Shown here: positions 6,387-13,520 of the stretch, in pieces | Layout of the letters: each line of letters begins with the position of its first letter | Position numbering within the stretch: position 1 is the stretch's first letter | Origin: Alphaproteobacteria bacterium | Lineage (GTDB): Bacteria; Pseudomonadota; Alphaproteobacteria; Rickettsiales; UBA8987 | Assembly (NCBI GenBank): GCA_003531345.1 | Contig: DQGZ01000038.1 | Location: forward strand, 1 to 13,539 | Length of the DNA stretch: 13,539 bases | Direction: 5' to 3' | Notes under the pieces: model-generated | What the model saw: the letters and a program-made list of their open reading frames with translations, nothing else | Database searches by the model: none | Told to the model about the DNA's origin: nothing | Made by a program: the position numbers and the translations under genes

Positions 6387-9119
6387 AGGTTCTATCTTCC
6401 CGTGGCATTGCTTATACTTTTTTCCGCTACCGCAAGGGCATGCTTCATTACGGGCAATCTTCCCCCAAGTTGCTGGGTTTCTTGGGTCACGGTCTTTTGG
6501 GTCAATATTAGTGCGAATAGTTACCTGAGGTTGTTTTTCTGCACCTGGGTTAAAGCCTGCTGCGGGGTCAAAATTTCCTTCAAATGTTTGCTTCTGGCGC
6601 TCCATCATTTTTTCCGACATTATTTCTATCATGTCTTCATCCTGCGTGATGTGGATATGGAAAATGCGGGTGAGGTATTTTTCAGTTAATAAAACTAGCA
6701 TGTCTTTAAATGCGCCAAAGGCCTCAGATTTATATTCATTCAATGGGTCTTTCTGGGCGTAGGCACGAAGGTTTATGCCTGTTCGCAACTGGTCTAAAAA
6801 GTGTAAATGGTCTTTCCACACTTCATCAAGCGTGAATAACAGGATGCGCTTTTCAAGCCCTGTCATCTGTTCTTTATTATATGCCTCATCACGTTTTGAA
6901 AGAACCGCTTTTGCCGCCTCAAGTATCTTATCGTATATCTCATTATCGGTAATACCATCTTCCTTTGCCCAGTCTTCAATATTCAGCTGCAACCCAAATA
7001 TTCTGTATACCTCATTAGCTAGGGTTTTGGTTTGCCAGCTTTCTACATAAGAATTTTCAGGTATATAGGCGCTAACCAGTTCGTCTATCTGCTCATCTAA
7101 ATATTGTTCAATTTTATCACGAACGTCAGCAGCATTCATGATATTTATACGCTCCCTATATATAATCTTGCGCTGATCGTTCATTACATCGTCAAATTTG
7201 AGCAGGTTTTTTCGTATATCAAAATTCCTTGCTTCAACCTTACCTTGAGCCTTTTCCATTATGCGGGTTATCATCGGGTGCTCTATTGGTTCACCCGGTG
7301 TTCCCATTTTTTCTAATATCCAGTTCATCTTTTTATCAGCACCGAAAACACGGATAAGGTCATCCTCCGCAGACAGGTAGAATTTTGAAAAGCCAGGGTC
7401 CCCCTGCCTTCCTGAGCGACCACGCAACTGGTTGTCAATACGGCGGCTTTCATGCCTTTCAGTGCCAACTACGCATAGCCCGCCAGCTTCCAGAACGGTT
7501 TTTTTGTCTTCAATTATCTGCGCTTTTATTTTCTCTTCAAGGTCTTTTAAATATCTTTCATCAGTTATACCTTGAGCAGCATCCTTCATTAGTAATTCAA
7601 AATTGCCGCCAAGCTGAATATCAGTTCCACGACCAGCCATATTGGTTGCAACCGTTACGGAACCAGGTCTGCCAGCTTGTGCAATTATCAGGGCTTCTCT
7701 TTCATGCTGTTTTGCATTTAAAATACTATGTTTTATGCCTTGTTTTTTCAGGTATTTTGAAAGCATTTCAGATTTTTCAACGCTTGCTGTACCAGCCAGA
7801 ACAGGTTGTTTTTTCTCATTACAGCTTTTTATCAGCCGTGCAATTGCTTCAAATTTCTCCTCTTCAGTGCGGTAAATATTATCATCCTCATCTTTACGCT
7901 GTATCGGGCGGTGGGTAGGTATTTCAATTACTTCAAGATTATATATCTCAGAAAATTCTGCGGCCTCTGTCATTGCGGTTCCCGTCATGCCGCTAAGTTT
8001 TGGGTACATGCGGAAATAATTCTGGTAGGTGATAGAGGCTAAGGTCTGGTTTTCATTCTGTATTTTAACGTTTTCCTTTGCTTCTAATGCCTGATGCAAT
8101 CCGTCAGAATATCTTCTGCCTTCCATTATCCTGCCAGTGAATTCATCAATTATATAAACAGCACCTTCCTTCACTAAGTAATCCTTATTTTTCACGAATA
8201 ATTTATGTGCTTTAAGCGCCTGATTAGTGTGGTGCTGAACAGTTATATTTTCCACGTCATAAAGGGTTGACCCCTCGCGGATAACGCCTTCAGAGCAGTA
8301 TAGCTCCTCAATGAATTGGTTGCCTTCCTCAGTTAATATAACACTATGAGCCTTCTCATCAATTTCATAATGGCTGGCTTCAAGTTTCGGGATATATTTA
8401 TTTATTTTAATATACAGGTCTGTTCTGTCTTCAACTGGGCCAGATATAATAAGCGGGGTGCGTGCTTCATCAACTAATATACTATCCACCTCATCAACTA
8501 TTGCAAAGTTGAAAGGGCGTTGGAACATCTGGTTAAGTTCAAACTTCATATTATCACGCAGATAGTCAAAACCAAACTCGCTGTTTGTTCCGTAGGTTAT
8601 GTCGCAATTATATTGCTGGCGCTTTTCAGGTGGAAGCTGCCCATGCAGTATGCAGCCAGTTGTAAGACCAAGGAAGCTGAATATCTTGCCCATCCATTCG
8701 CTGTCCCTTTGTGCTAAGTAGTCATTCACGGTAACAACGTGAACGCCCTTTCCTGAGAGTGCATTAAGGTAAGCCGCCAGAGTTGAAACAAGGGTTTTAC
8801 CTTCACCAGTTTTCATTTCGGCTATTTTTCCCTGATGCAGAACAATACCACCGATTAGCTGTACGTCATAATGGCGCTGCCCTAACACACGCTTTGCCGC
8901 TTCACGCACGCAGGCGAAGGCTTCAGGTAATAATTCATCGAGTGTTTTGCCGTTGGCAACAAGGCTCTTGAATTCGCTGGTTTTGTTCTTCAGGTCATTG
9001 TCAGAAAGTTTGGATATGGAATCCTCAAGTGAGTTTATGTACTCAACAGTAGACTGCAACCCTTTCAAATATCTTTCATTCGAAGTGCCAAAAATTTTTT
9101 TAAGTAAGCCGTTTAACAT
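6384..9119 (-). CDS. secA: Preprotein translocase ATPase SecA
   Basis: SecA is the ATPase motor that pushes unfolded preproteins through SecYEG. The 911-residue protein is full length. It has the Walker A stretch MKTGEGKT (102-109), the DEVD Walker B box (209-212) followed by SILVDEARTPLIISG, the preprotein cross-linking region, GTASVEKSE and ATNMAGRGTDIQLGG in the second nucleotide domain, and the GTERHESRRIDNQLRGRSGRQGD block split around its arginine-rich centre. The helical scaffold and wing follow. A Pro-rich linker leads to a zinc tail with Cys894, Cys896, Cys905 and His906, the part that contacts SecB, whose gene lies 2 kb away. The start at 9119 gives the standard MLNGLLKKIFGTSNERYLK N-terminus. 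No Shine-Dalgarno is seen. A palindromic repeat lies 30 bp upstream, and the stop codon sits in another one. Confidence 0.98.
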   Translation of the reverse strand: MLNGLLKKIFGTSNERYLKGLQSTVEYINSLEDSISKLSDNDLKNKTSEFKSLVANGKTLDELLPEAFACVREAAKRVLGQRHYDVQLIGGIVLHQGKIAEMKTGEGKTLVSTLAAYLNALSGKGVHVVTVNDYLAQRDSEWMGKIFSFLGLTTGCILHGQLPPEKRQQYNCDITYGTNSEFGFDYLRDNMKFELNQMFQRPFNFAIVDEVDSILVDEARTPLIISGPVEDRTDLYIKINKYIPKLEASHYEIDEKAHSVILTEEGNQFIEELYCSEGVIREGSTLYDVENITVQHHTNQALKAHKLFVKNKDYLVKEGAVYIIDEFTGRIMEGRRYSDGLHQALEAKENVKIQNENQTLASITYQNYFRMYPKLSGMTGTAMTEAAEFSEIYNLEVIEIPTHRPIQRKDEDDNIYRTEEEKFEAIARLIKSCNEKKQPVLAGTASVEKSEMLSKYLKKQGIKHSILNAKQHEREALIIAQAGRPGSVTVATNMAGRGTDIQLGGNFELLMKDAAQGITDERYLKDLEEKIKAQIIEDKKTVLEAGGLCVVGTERHESRRIDNQLRGRSGRQGDPGFSKFYLSAEDDLIRVFGADKKMNWILEKMGTPGEPIEHPMITRIMEKAQGKVEARNFDIRKNLLKFDDVMNDQRKIIYRERINIMNAADVRDKIEQYLDEQIDELVSAYIPENSYVESWQTKTLANEVYRIFGLQLNIEDWAKEDGITDNEIYDKILEAAKAVLSKRDEAYNKEQMTGLEKRILLFTLDEVWKDHLHFLDQLRTGINLRAYAQKDPLNEYKSEAFGAFKDMLVLLTEKYLTRIFHIHITQDEDMIEIMSEKMMERQKQTFEGNFDPAAGFNPGAEKQPQVTIRTNIDPKDRDPRNPATWGKIARNEACPCGSGKKYKQCHGKIEP

Positions 9120-9148
9120 TTATCTTATATACAGAATTTTTATTTTAC

Positions 9149-9242
9149 CGTCATTGCGAGGAGCGTAAGCGACGAAGCAATCCATCCTTACGAGTAAAAC
9201 TTACAACCTAGATGGATTGCTTCGCAAATGCTCGCAATGACG
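9149..9242. repeat. CGTCATTGCGAG-type palindromic repeat upstream of secA
   Basis: The outer arms CGTCATTGCGAG (9149-9160) and CTCGCAATGACG (9231-9242) are perfect inverted repeats of 12 bp. The inner arms CGAAGCAATCCATC (9173-9186) and GATGGATTGCTTCG (9211-9224) are perfect over 14 bp. An asymmetric bulge separates outer and inner stems, and the terminal loop is 24 nt. It is the GC-richest non-coding piece in the window. From memory, repeats of this wording occur in many Rickettsiales-like and other genomes as dispersed palindromic elements; I could not confirm this by search. Confidence 0.85.
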
Positions 9243-9245
9243 AAA

Positions 9246-9274
9246 ACTTAAGCCGCCAATGCAAAAATCGTCAA
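9246..9274 (-). promoter_or_regulatory. Weak candidate promoter upstream of secA
   Basis: On the minus strand TTGACG (9274-9269) is followed after 17 bp by TTAAGT (9251-9246). The -35 is good but the -10 is poor. If used, transcription would start within the palindromic element, which would then form part of the secA leader. Confidence 0.2.
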
Positions 9275-9327
9275 CACAAATTTAACAAGGTAACTTCTAT
9301 AGAATTTATATTTTGTTGCAAGTGGAG

Positions 9328-9360
9328 ATTGGGGGTGGTTTTTTACGAGGCTACCCCAAC
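9328..9360 (-). terminator. G/C-ended hairpin at the 3' end of the 356-residue gene
   Basis: On the minus strand TTGGGG, overlapping the last codon and stop, can pair with CCCCAA about 20 nt later, with one more T-A pair across a one-base bulge. No T-run follows. It could contribute to termination but is weak. Confidence 0.2.
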
Positions 9361-10421
9361 ATACGGCTTTCTATAACTTTAGCAGAATATCTTGGTGGAG
9401 GGACAAGGTTTCCCGAGCAGCTTGGGCAGACATCACTGGTTCGTTCAGTAGTTTGCGAAAGTAGCGGGCTTTCAACACCTGTTTGTGGTGTATCAGTACT
9501 TGCCATTTGGGGTTGAGGTTTAACCTCTTCCATAGGGGCATTCTTTTTATCTAAAAATGGCGCAATAAAATCAAAAACCCAGCCAAGCCCAAGCCCATCT
9601 AATATTTTAAATACAATATTGTTTTTTTTATCTTCTTCAGCCTTTAAATTATCCTCCTGCTCTTTCTGAGTTCTTGCAGCTTCTGCCAAAGCCTTTTCCT
9701 GCAAAGCTTCTTCAGCAGCTTTTTTCTTAGCAATATCAATTTTATTTGCGGTTACGACTTCTTCTACATTTTCTTCTGGTGTACTAGGTGTATTTTCAAC
9801 TGGTGCTTCCTGTTTACCTTTAGTGCCTGTTGCTGCAGGTTTCTTTGTGGTTGCTGGTGTGTTCTTTTGTGGCTTTTGCTGCTCAGGTTTTTTTTGTGGT
9901 TCTTCATCTGGAAGAATTTGCTTAAAAAACTTTGAGTCTGTATTAGGAACTGCATCAACCAATTTTGCTGGAGTTACTCCATCAGTATTTGCCCCACCTC
10001 TATTATCATTTAAGAATTTCTTTTGGTTTGGGTCAGTTATACCATTATTTACTTTTTCATAAGCCTTTTTAAGTATATCTTCAATTTTCTCCAGTGTAAC
10101 GTTATCTCCTAATTTAGCTAGTTCAGTGTAAACTAGACCTTTATATTTTTCAAAATTCCCTTTTAAGAATGTTGATATTTTTTGTGCAGAGGAGAGCCCT
10201 TCGCCATACTGATTAGACATATAAGCACTCGCACCATAATCAACAATTGCCCCTAACAATCCGCCAGTAGCAGGTTTTTTCTTGTCAATTTCACTCTGTA
10301 TATGGGCTGGCTCTAGTAATTTTGCATTAGGTGCGAAATATAATACCTCCACAACCCTTTTTGCGCTGGCTTGCGTCATCGTGGCTGTTAACGGATCTAT
10401 TTTATATTCAGTACCAGGCAT
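9351..10421 (-). CDS. Uncharacterised 356-residue protein with Pro/Lys linker, coiled coil and CxxC tail
   Basis: I do not recognise this protein. No signal peptide is present, so it is probably cytoplasmic. Residues 1-165 look folded, with alternating helices, a Gly-rich stretch at 52-75 and an Asn/Gly stretch at 139-147. Residues 171-215 are a low-complexity Pro/Lys/Gln/Thr linker. Residues 226-268 are an Ala/Glu/Lys-rich predicted coiled coil. Residues 269-290 (FKILDGLGLGWVFDFIAPFL) are hydrophobic or amphipathic and could touch a membrane or form a hairpin. The tail has a CPSC pair at 332-335, but no second pair to complete a zinc site, and then a Pro-rich end. Start at ATG 10421; a TATAAT on the minus strand (10450-10445) suggests a nearby promoter. 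It precedes secA on the same strand, 231 bp away. This modular build resembles a scaffold or envelope-linked protein, but that is only an impression. Confidence 0.75.
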   Translation of the reverse strand: MPGTEYKIDPLTATMTQASAKRVVEVLYFAPNAKLLEPAHIQSEIDKKKPATGGLLGAIVDYGASAYMSNQYGEGLSSAQKISTFLKGNFEKYKGLVYTELAKLGDNVTLEKIEDILKKAYEKVNNGITDPNQKKFLNDNRGGANTDGVTPAKLVDAVPNTDSKFFKQILPDEEPQKKPEQQKPQKNTPATTKKPAATGTKGKQEAPVENTPSTPEENVEEVVTANKIDIAKKKAAEEALQEKALAEAARTQKEQEDNLKAEEDKKNNIVFKILDGLGLGWVFDFIAPFLDKKNAPMEEVKPQPQMASTDTPQTGVESPLLSQTTERTSDVCPSCSGNLVPPPRYSAKVIESRMLG

Positions 10422-10444
10422 TTAATAAGTATTTAATAACCTTT

Positions 10445-10450
10445 ATTATA
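10445..10450 (-). promoter_or_regulatory. Candidate -10 box for the 356-residue gene
   Basis: A perfect TATAAT lies 23 bp before the ATG at 10421 on the minus strand. The nearest -35-like word, TTTACA (10476-10471), is 20 bp away, longer than ideal. In such AT-rich DNA a chance match is quite possible. Confidence 0.3.
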
Positions 10451-10512
10451 ATGTGAAATGATTAAAAAAGTGTAAAGAAAATAAAAATTTAAACAAATTA
10501 TTTTAAAAATGT

Positions 10513-10518
10513 TATAAT
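10513..10518 (+). promoter_or_regulatory. TATAAT overlapping the first ATG of the 172-residue gene
   Basis: A perfect -10 consensus word overlaps the ATG at 10517. If it is a real -10 box, transcription would begin near 10525 and translation would have to use the in-frame ATG at 10547. No good -35 is seen. Confidence 0.25.
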
Positions 10519-11035
10519 GCTACAAATTAACTCAAATTACTGTTATATGTCAATAGCTTGTGTAATAAGAAATATTTTTTGCAAAACGAAGTTCGATCAG
10601 GAGGTTTTGAATATTCAGTCCGCCTTGTATGAGCTGGGGTATCATATCGGCAGTTCAAAGAACCATGGCGGTGGTGGTAAAAACGGGCTTGATGGCAGGA
10701 AGGGCAAGCTTACTGATGCAGCGATAACCCTGTCAAAACAGAAAATATCTCAGGAATTAGGGGTTAATTTAGGTGCCACGGCGGAGATAACTTTTGAGTA
10801 TAAGGAGTTGATACTTAACTTAAGCCGCTTGAGGAGCATCTATAAATTACTGGTGGATGAAGACACCTCAAATGATAAAGCGGTGCAGAAAAATGCCATG
10901 AATACGGTTGTGAAGTCAAATAGTAATTTTGAGAAAATACTCAAGAATAATGGCATATTCCTTGGTGACGGGCTTGATGATGGCGAAATAAACCAGATAG
11001 GCGTAATGATAGAGAAAATATGGGGCGGCAGGTAA
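10517..11035 (+). CDS. Uncharacterised protein with peptidoglycan-binding-like segment
   Basis: The 172-residue frame is not a protein I recognise as a whole. Residues 29-75 resemble a PG_binding_1 repeat: EVLNIQSALYELGY, then an unusually Gly-rich insertion (51-54), then GLDGRKGKLTDAAI. This follows the family pattern of IQ..L..LGY, DG..G..T..A. The rest (80-172) is helical, with DGLDDGEINQIG near the end. The N-terminal 22 residues have three cysteines and moderate hydrophobicity but no convincing signal peptide. The start could be the ATG at 10517 or the in-frame ATG at 10547 (162 aa); the second keeps the whole domain-like part and fits better if TATAAT at 10513 is a promoter. Codon use looks like the neighbours. 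The gene converges with secB. A cell-wall-linked role is only a weak inference. Confidence 0.7.
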   Translation: MLQINSNYCYMSIACVIRNIFCKTKFDQEVLNIQSALYELGYHIGSSKNHGGGGKNGLDGRKGKLTDAAITLSKQKISQELGVNLGATAEITFEYKELILNLSRLRSIYKLLVDEDTSNDKAVQKNAMNTVVKSNSNFEKILKNNGIFLGDGLDDGEINQIGVMIEKIWGGR

Positions 11036-11104
11036 GCTAGTGTAAGCTGTAATGACGAAATGGTATTAAAGCCTTATTGAAATTAGCTATATTTAACCAG
11101 CCGA

Positions 11105-11557
11105 TTATTTTTTCTGCGATTCAGATTTTTGCTGGTATAATTTGCCAAAATCAATTGGGTCAAGCAGAAGTGGTGGGAAGCCCCCATCACGTGTAAGGTC
11201 AGCCACTATTCTTCTTGAGAAAGGGAATAATATAGCAGGGCAGAATATCAATAATACAGGTTGTAGTTCGTTGTCAGGTATTCCTTCTAGCCTGAATATC
11301 CCTGCGTATGAAACCTCACTGATGAACATAATTTCTTCATCTCTTTTAGCTTGTGCGCCAATTTTTAGTTCAACCTCAAACTGGTTATCGGAAAGTTTTT
11401 TAGCAAGCACATCAACCGAAACGTTGATATTGGGCTTTACCTCACTTGGTTGTAGGCTCATTGGTGCATTTGGGTTTTCAAAAGATACGTCTTTTACATA
11501 TTGTACCAGAATATTGATAGACCTGTTATCTTCCTGCTGATTTTCTTTCGCACCCAT
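11105..11557 (-). CDS. secB: Protein-export chaperone SecB
   Basis: SecB is the tetrameric cytoplasmic chaperone that keeps preproteins unfolded and hands them to the SecA zinc tail. The 150-residue protein has the family features in order: INILVQYVKDVSFENPNAP (14-32), a KPNINVSVDV strand (41-50), FEVELKI (60-66), and the VSYAGIFRLEGI region (82-93). LLIFCPAILFPFSRRIV follows at 102-118 and GGFPPLLLDPIDFGKLY at 125-141. Length is typical for Alphaproteobacteria, and the charged QQKSESQKK tail is variable in the family. ATG at 11557 gives a short polar lead before the first strand; no Shine-Dalgarno is visible. It is divergent from the ampG-like gene with 68 bp between start codons, and its 3' end faces the 172-residue orphan gene 69 bp away. 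Confidence 0.95.
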   Translation of the reverse strand: MGAKENQQEDNRSINILVQYVKDVSFENPNAPMSLQPSEVKPNINVSVDVLAKKLSDNQFEVELKIGAQAKRDEEIMFISEVSYAGIFRLEGIPDNELQPVLLIFCPAILFPFSRRIVADLTRDGGFPPLLLDPIDFGKLYQQKSESQKK

Positions 11558-11625
11558 AATTATTTTATTGATAGTTGAATTTTAAAACCCATAACTAAAC
11601 GTAAATTAAATATCGTCAATATATA

Positions 11626-12906
11626 ATGCTTAATAAAATAATAAATTTTCTGTCAGAGTTCAAAAAGCTGTATCTCAACAAAAAAATGTTTCTTATCGGC
11701 GCATTGGGCTATGGAAGTGGCGTACCTTTTTCGCTTATATTCATTACCTATACATTTAACCTTGCTGAAAAGGGTATAAACCTTCGTGATATTGGCTTAT
11801 TCGGATTGGCTGGGCTGCCTTTTACCATAAAATTCATCTGGTCACCACTGGTGGATGGTTTAAAGATACCATTTCTTTATACTAGGTTTGGCATGCGCCG
11901 TAGCTGGCTTATATTAAGCGTTATACTGCTTATGATATTCATTGCAAAACTTGCTTTTGTTAATCCAGCAACTGACATCATTGAAGTGGTTTATCTTGCT
12001 ATAATAATATCTTTCATCTCTGCCACTTATGACATTGCTTATGACGCAATACGTGTGGAATTGCTCAAGGAGGATGAGCAAGGAGCAGGGGCAGGGGTTT
12101 CAATAATGGGTTATCGTATTGGCATGCTGATGTCTGGTGGTATAGCCCTGATACTGGCAGATCAAACCAGTTGGCAAACCTCATTTTTATTCATGGCGGC
12201 AACATTGGCAATAGCCTTGCTTGCAGCGTTTTTTACTAAAGAGCCAGAGCGTGAAGAGGTAAAAGATATTGCACAAGGGTTTGTTAGCTGGACCAAAAAT
12301 TATATAGCTGAGCCCTTCATACGTTTTTCATCAAAGCACCAGAACTGGCTGTATATTATAATATTTGCCATATTATATAAAATAGGTGATGCTCTACTCA
12401 GCAAAATGTTAAACCCCTTCTATCTTGAAATGGGCTTCACAAAAACCGAGGTGGCAGAGATTACAAAGTTTTTCGGTTTTATAATGACAATTTTAGGAGG
12501 TATAATAGGCGGTTGGGCGGTTTATAAAATTGGTGTCATTCGTTGCCTTTTCATCTTTGGGATTTTGCAGGCGGTCAGCAATTTAAGTTATGCCTACATA
12601 CCAACAATTGGCAGCAGTGTATTGTATTTAACATTCGTTATAGCAGTTGAGAACATTACAGGTGCAATGGGTACAGCCGCATTTGTTGCCTATCTAGCTG
12701 GTATAACGGAGCGCAAATTCACCGCAACGCAATATGCCCTGCTTACCTCCTTTGCATCACTGGGGCGATGGATAACTAATGCCCCAAGCGGATATATGGT
12801 TGATAAAGAGTTTGGTCTGGGCTTATCATGGGAGTGGTATTTCATTACCACTGTAATTATCTCTATCCCTGGTATTGTAATGGTCAAGTGGCTGAAAAGG
12901 GGGTGA
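11626..12906 (+). CDS. ampG: AmpG-type muropeptide permease (MFS)
   Basis: This 426-residue inner-membrane protein belongs to the AmpG branch of the major facilitator superfamily, which imports anhydro-muropeptides for cell-wall recycling. About twelve hydrophobic segments are visible. AmpG-like signatures are GALGYGSGVPFSLIF (25-39), IGLFGLAGLPFTIKFIWSPLVD (56-77) split by its central Gly, and the RFGMRRSWL loop (87-95). Others are ATYDIAYDAIRVELL (133-147) and, most telling, ENITGAMGTAAFVAYLAG (342-359) with RKFTATQYALLTSFASLGR (363-381). The N-terminal 20 residues are polar and amphipathic, as in other AmpG proteins. The ATG at 11626 lies inside a TATAATG word. The next Met (residue 21) would start inside the first membrane segment, so 11626 is preferred. 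It is the first AmpG of a family often duplicated in Rickettsiales, so the exact substrate (muropeptide or another small solute) is less certain than the family. Confidence 0.88.
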   Translation: MLNKIINFLSEFKKLYLNKKMFLIGALGYGSGVPFSLIFITYTFNLAEKGINLRDIGLFGLAGLPFTIKFIWSPLVDGLKIPFLYTRFGMRRSWLILSVILLMIFIAKLAFVNPATDIIEVVYLAIIISFISATYDIAYDAIRVELLKEDEQGAGAGVSIMGYRIGMLMSGGIALILADQTSWQTSFLFMAATLAIALLAAFFTKEPEREEVKDIAQGFVSWTKNYIAEPFIRFSSKHQNWLYIIIFAILYKIGDALLSKMLNPFYLEMGFTKTEVAEITKFFGFIMTILGGIIGGWAVYKIGVIRCLFIFGILQAVSNLSYAYIPTIGSSVLYLTFVIAVENITGAMGTAAFVAYLAGITERKFTATQYALLTSFASLGRWITNAPSGYMVDKEFGLGLSWEWYFITTVIISIPGIVMVKWLKRG

Positions 12907-12917
12907 ACAATTAAAGG

Positions 12918-13520
12918 CTAAGCTGCAATTTCAGTTAGTTTTGAAGTAAGGTGGTTTTTAATAGGCATTACTTTATTAGAGAGTTTAAGTAGTCCTTTCC
13001 TTAATATTCTGGCAGAAGTGCTGGTATTAGTGTAAAGTTTTACTATCTGGTTGGTGGTTAAATAAAATGGCAATGTTGCAGCTTTATGTAACTTGTTATA
13101 TTCCTGTAATGCTGCTTGAGTATATGCGGGGTATCCTATCTGCAAGTTACGTTTTATTAAATTTGCCAGAGTGTTCTGCCCGCGCAATCCAAAATTGAAC
13201 CCATGGGCAGTTACTGGGTGCATACCAACTGCTGCATCACCAAGCAGTACAAAATTTTCCTTATAAAAACTCTCCGCATAAACAGAAACCAGAGGGTATG
13301 AATATCGTTCACTGCAAACTTTCATTTTACCATATTGCTCAGCAAAACTGGTTGAAATGTTTTCGGCAAGTTCATCATCAGGCATATTCTTATAAAATCC
13401 CGCAACCTCATTAGGTATAGTTATCACCGCAGAAGAAAAATTCTGGCTAAGAGGCAATATTGCCAAGGTTTTATCATATAAAAAACATTCATACGCAACG
13501 TTATTGTGAGGCTTTTCATG
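12918..13520 (-). CDS. FAD-dependent ubiquinone hydroxylase, UbiM/UbiH type, C-terminal part
   Basis: The frame is open from the stop at 12920-12918 to the junction with adapter sequence at 13520, giving the last 200 residues. It begins in mid-protein with HEKPHNNVAYECFLYDKTLA, so the TTG at 13466 is not a real start and the true start is beyond the contig. The FAD-binding GD box is intact: LLGDAAVGMHPVTAHGFNFG. UbiH, UbiF and Coq6 proteins usually have HPIAGQGxN at this point; MHPVTAHGFN is the form I associate with UbiM, a broad-position hydroxylase of the ubiquinone ring. The missing N-terminal half would carry the GxGxxG FAD-binding fold. The gene faces ampG tail to tail with only 11 bp between stop codons, so the transcripts probably overlap. 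Family assignment is firm; the UbiM label is likely. Confidence 0.85.
   Translation of the reverse strand, partial: HEKPHNNVAYECFLYDKTLAILPLSQNFSSAVITIPNEVAGFYKNMPDDELAENISTSFAEQYGKMKVCSERYSYPLVSVYAESFYKENFVLLGDAAVGMHPVTAHGFNFGLRGQNTLANLIKRNLQIGYPAYTQAALQEYNKLHKAATLPFYLTTNQIVKLYTNTSTSARILRKGLLKLSNKVMPIKNHLTSKLTEIAA

Noticed and set aside
7385..7918. A 177-codon frame antisense to secA
   Set aside because: The sense strand is unmistakably secA throughout. The antisense product has no recognisable motif and an unusual His/Gln/Leu-rich composition typical of a reverse-strand shadow.
10599..10609. A perfect AGGAGG inside the 172-residue gene, suggesting a later start
   Set aside because: The only nearby in-frame candidate, TTG at 10607, is just 2 nt away, too close, and starting there would cut the first helix of the peptidoglycan-binding-like segment. 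The bases simply encode Gln-Glu-Val.
13464..13466. TTG at 13466 as the start of the FAD hydroxylase
   Set aside because: The frame continues upstream with family-like sequence (HEKPHNNVAYECF) to the adapter junction, so this is an internal Leu codon of a truncated gene.
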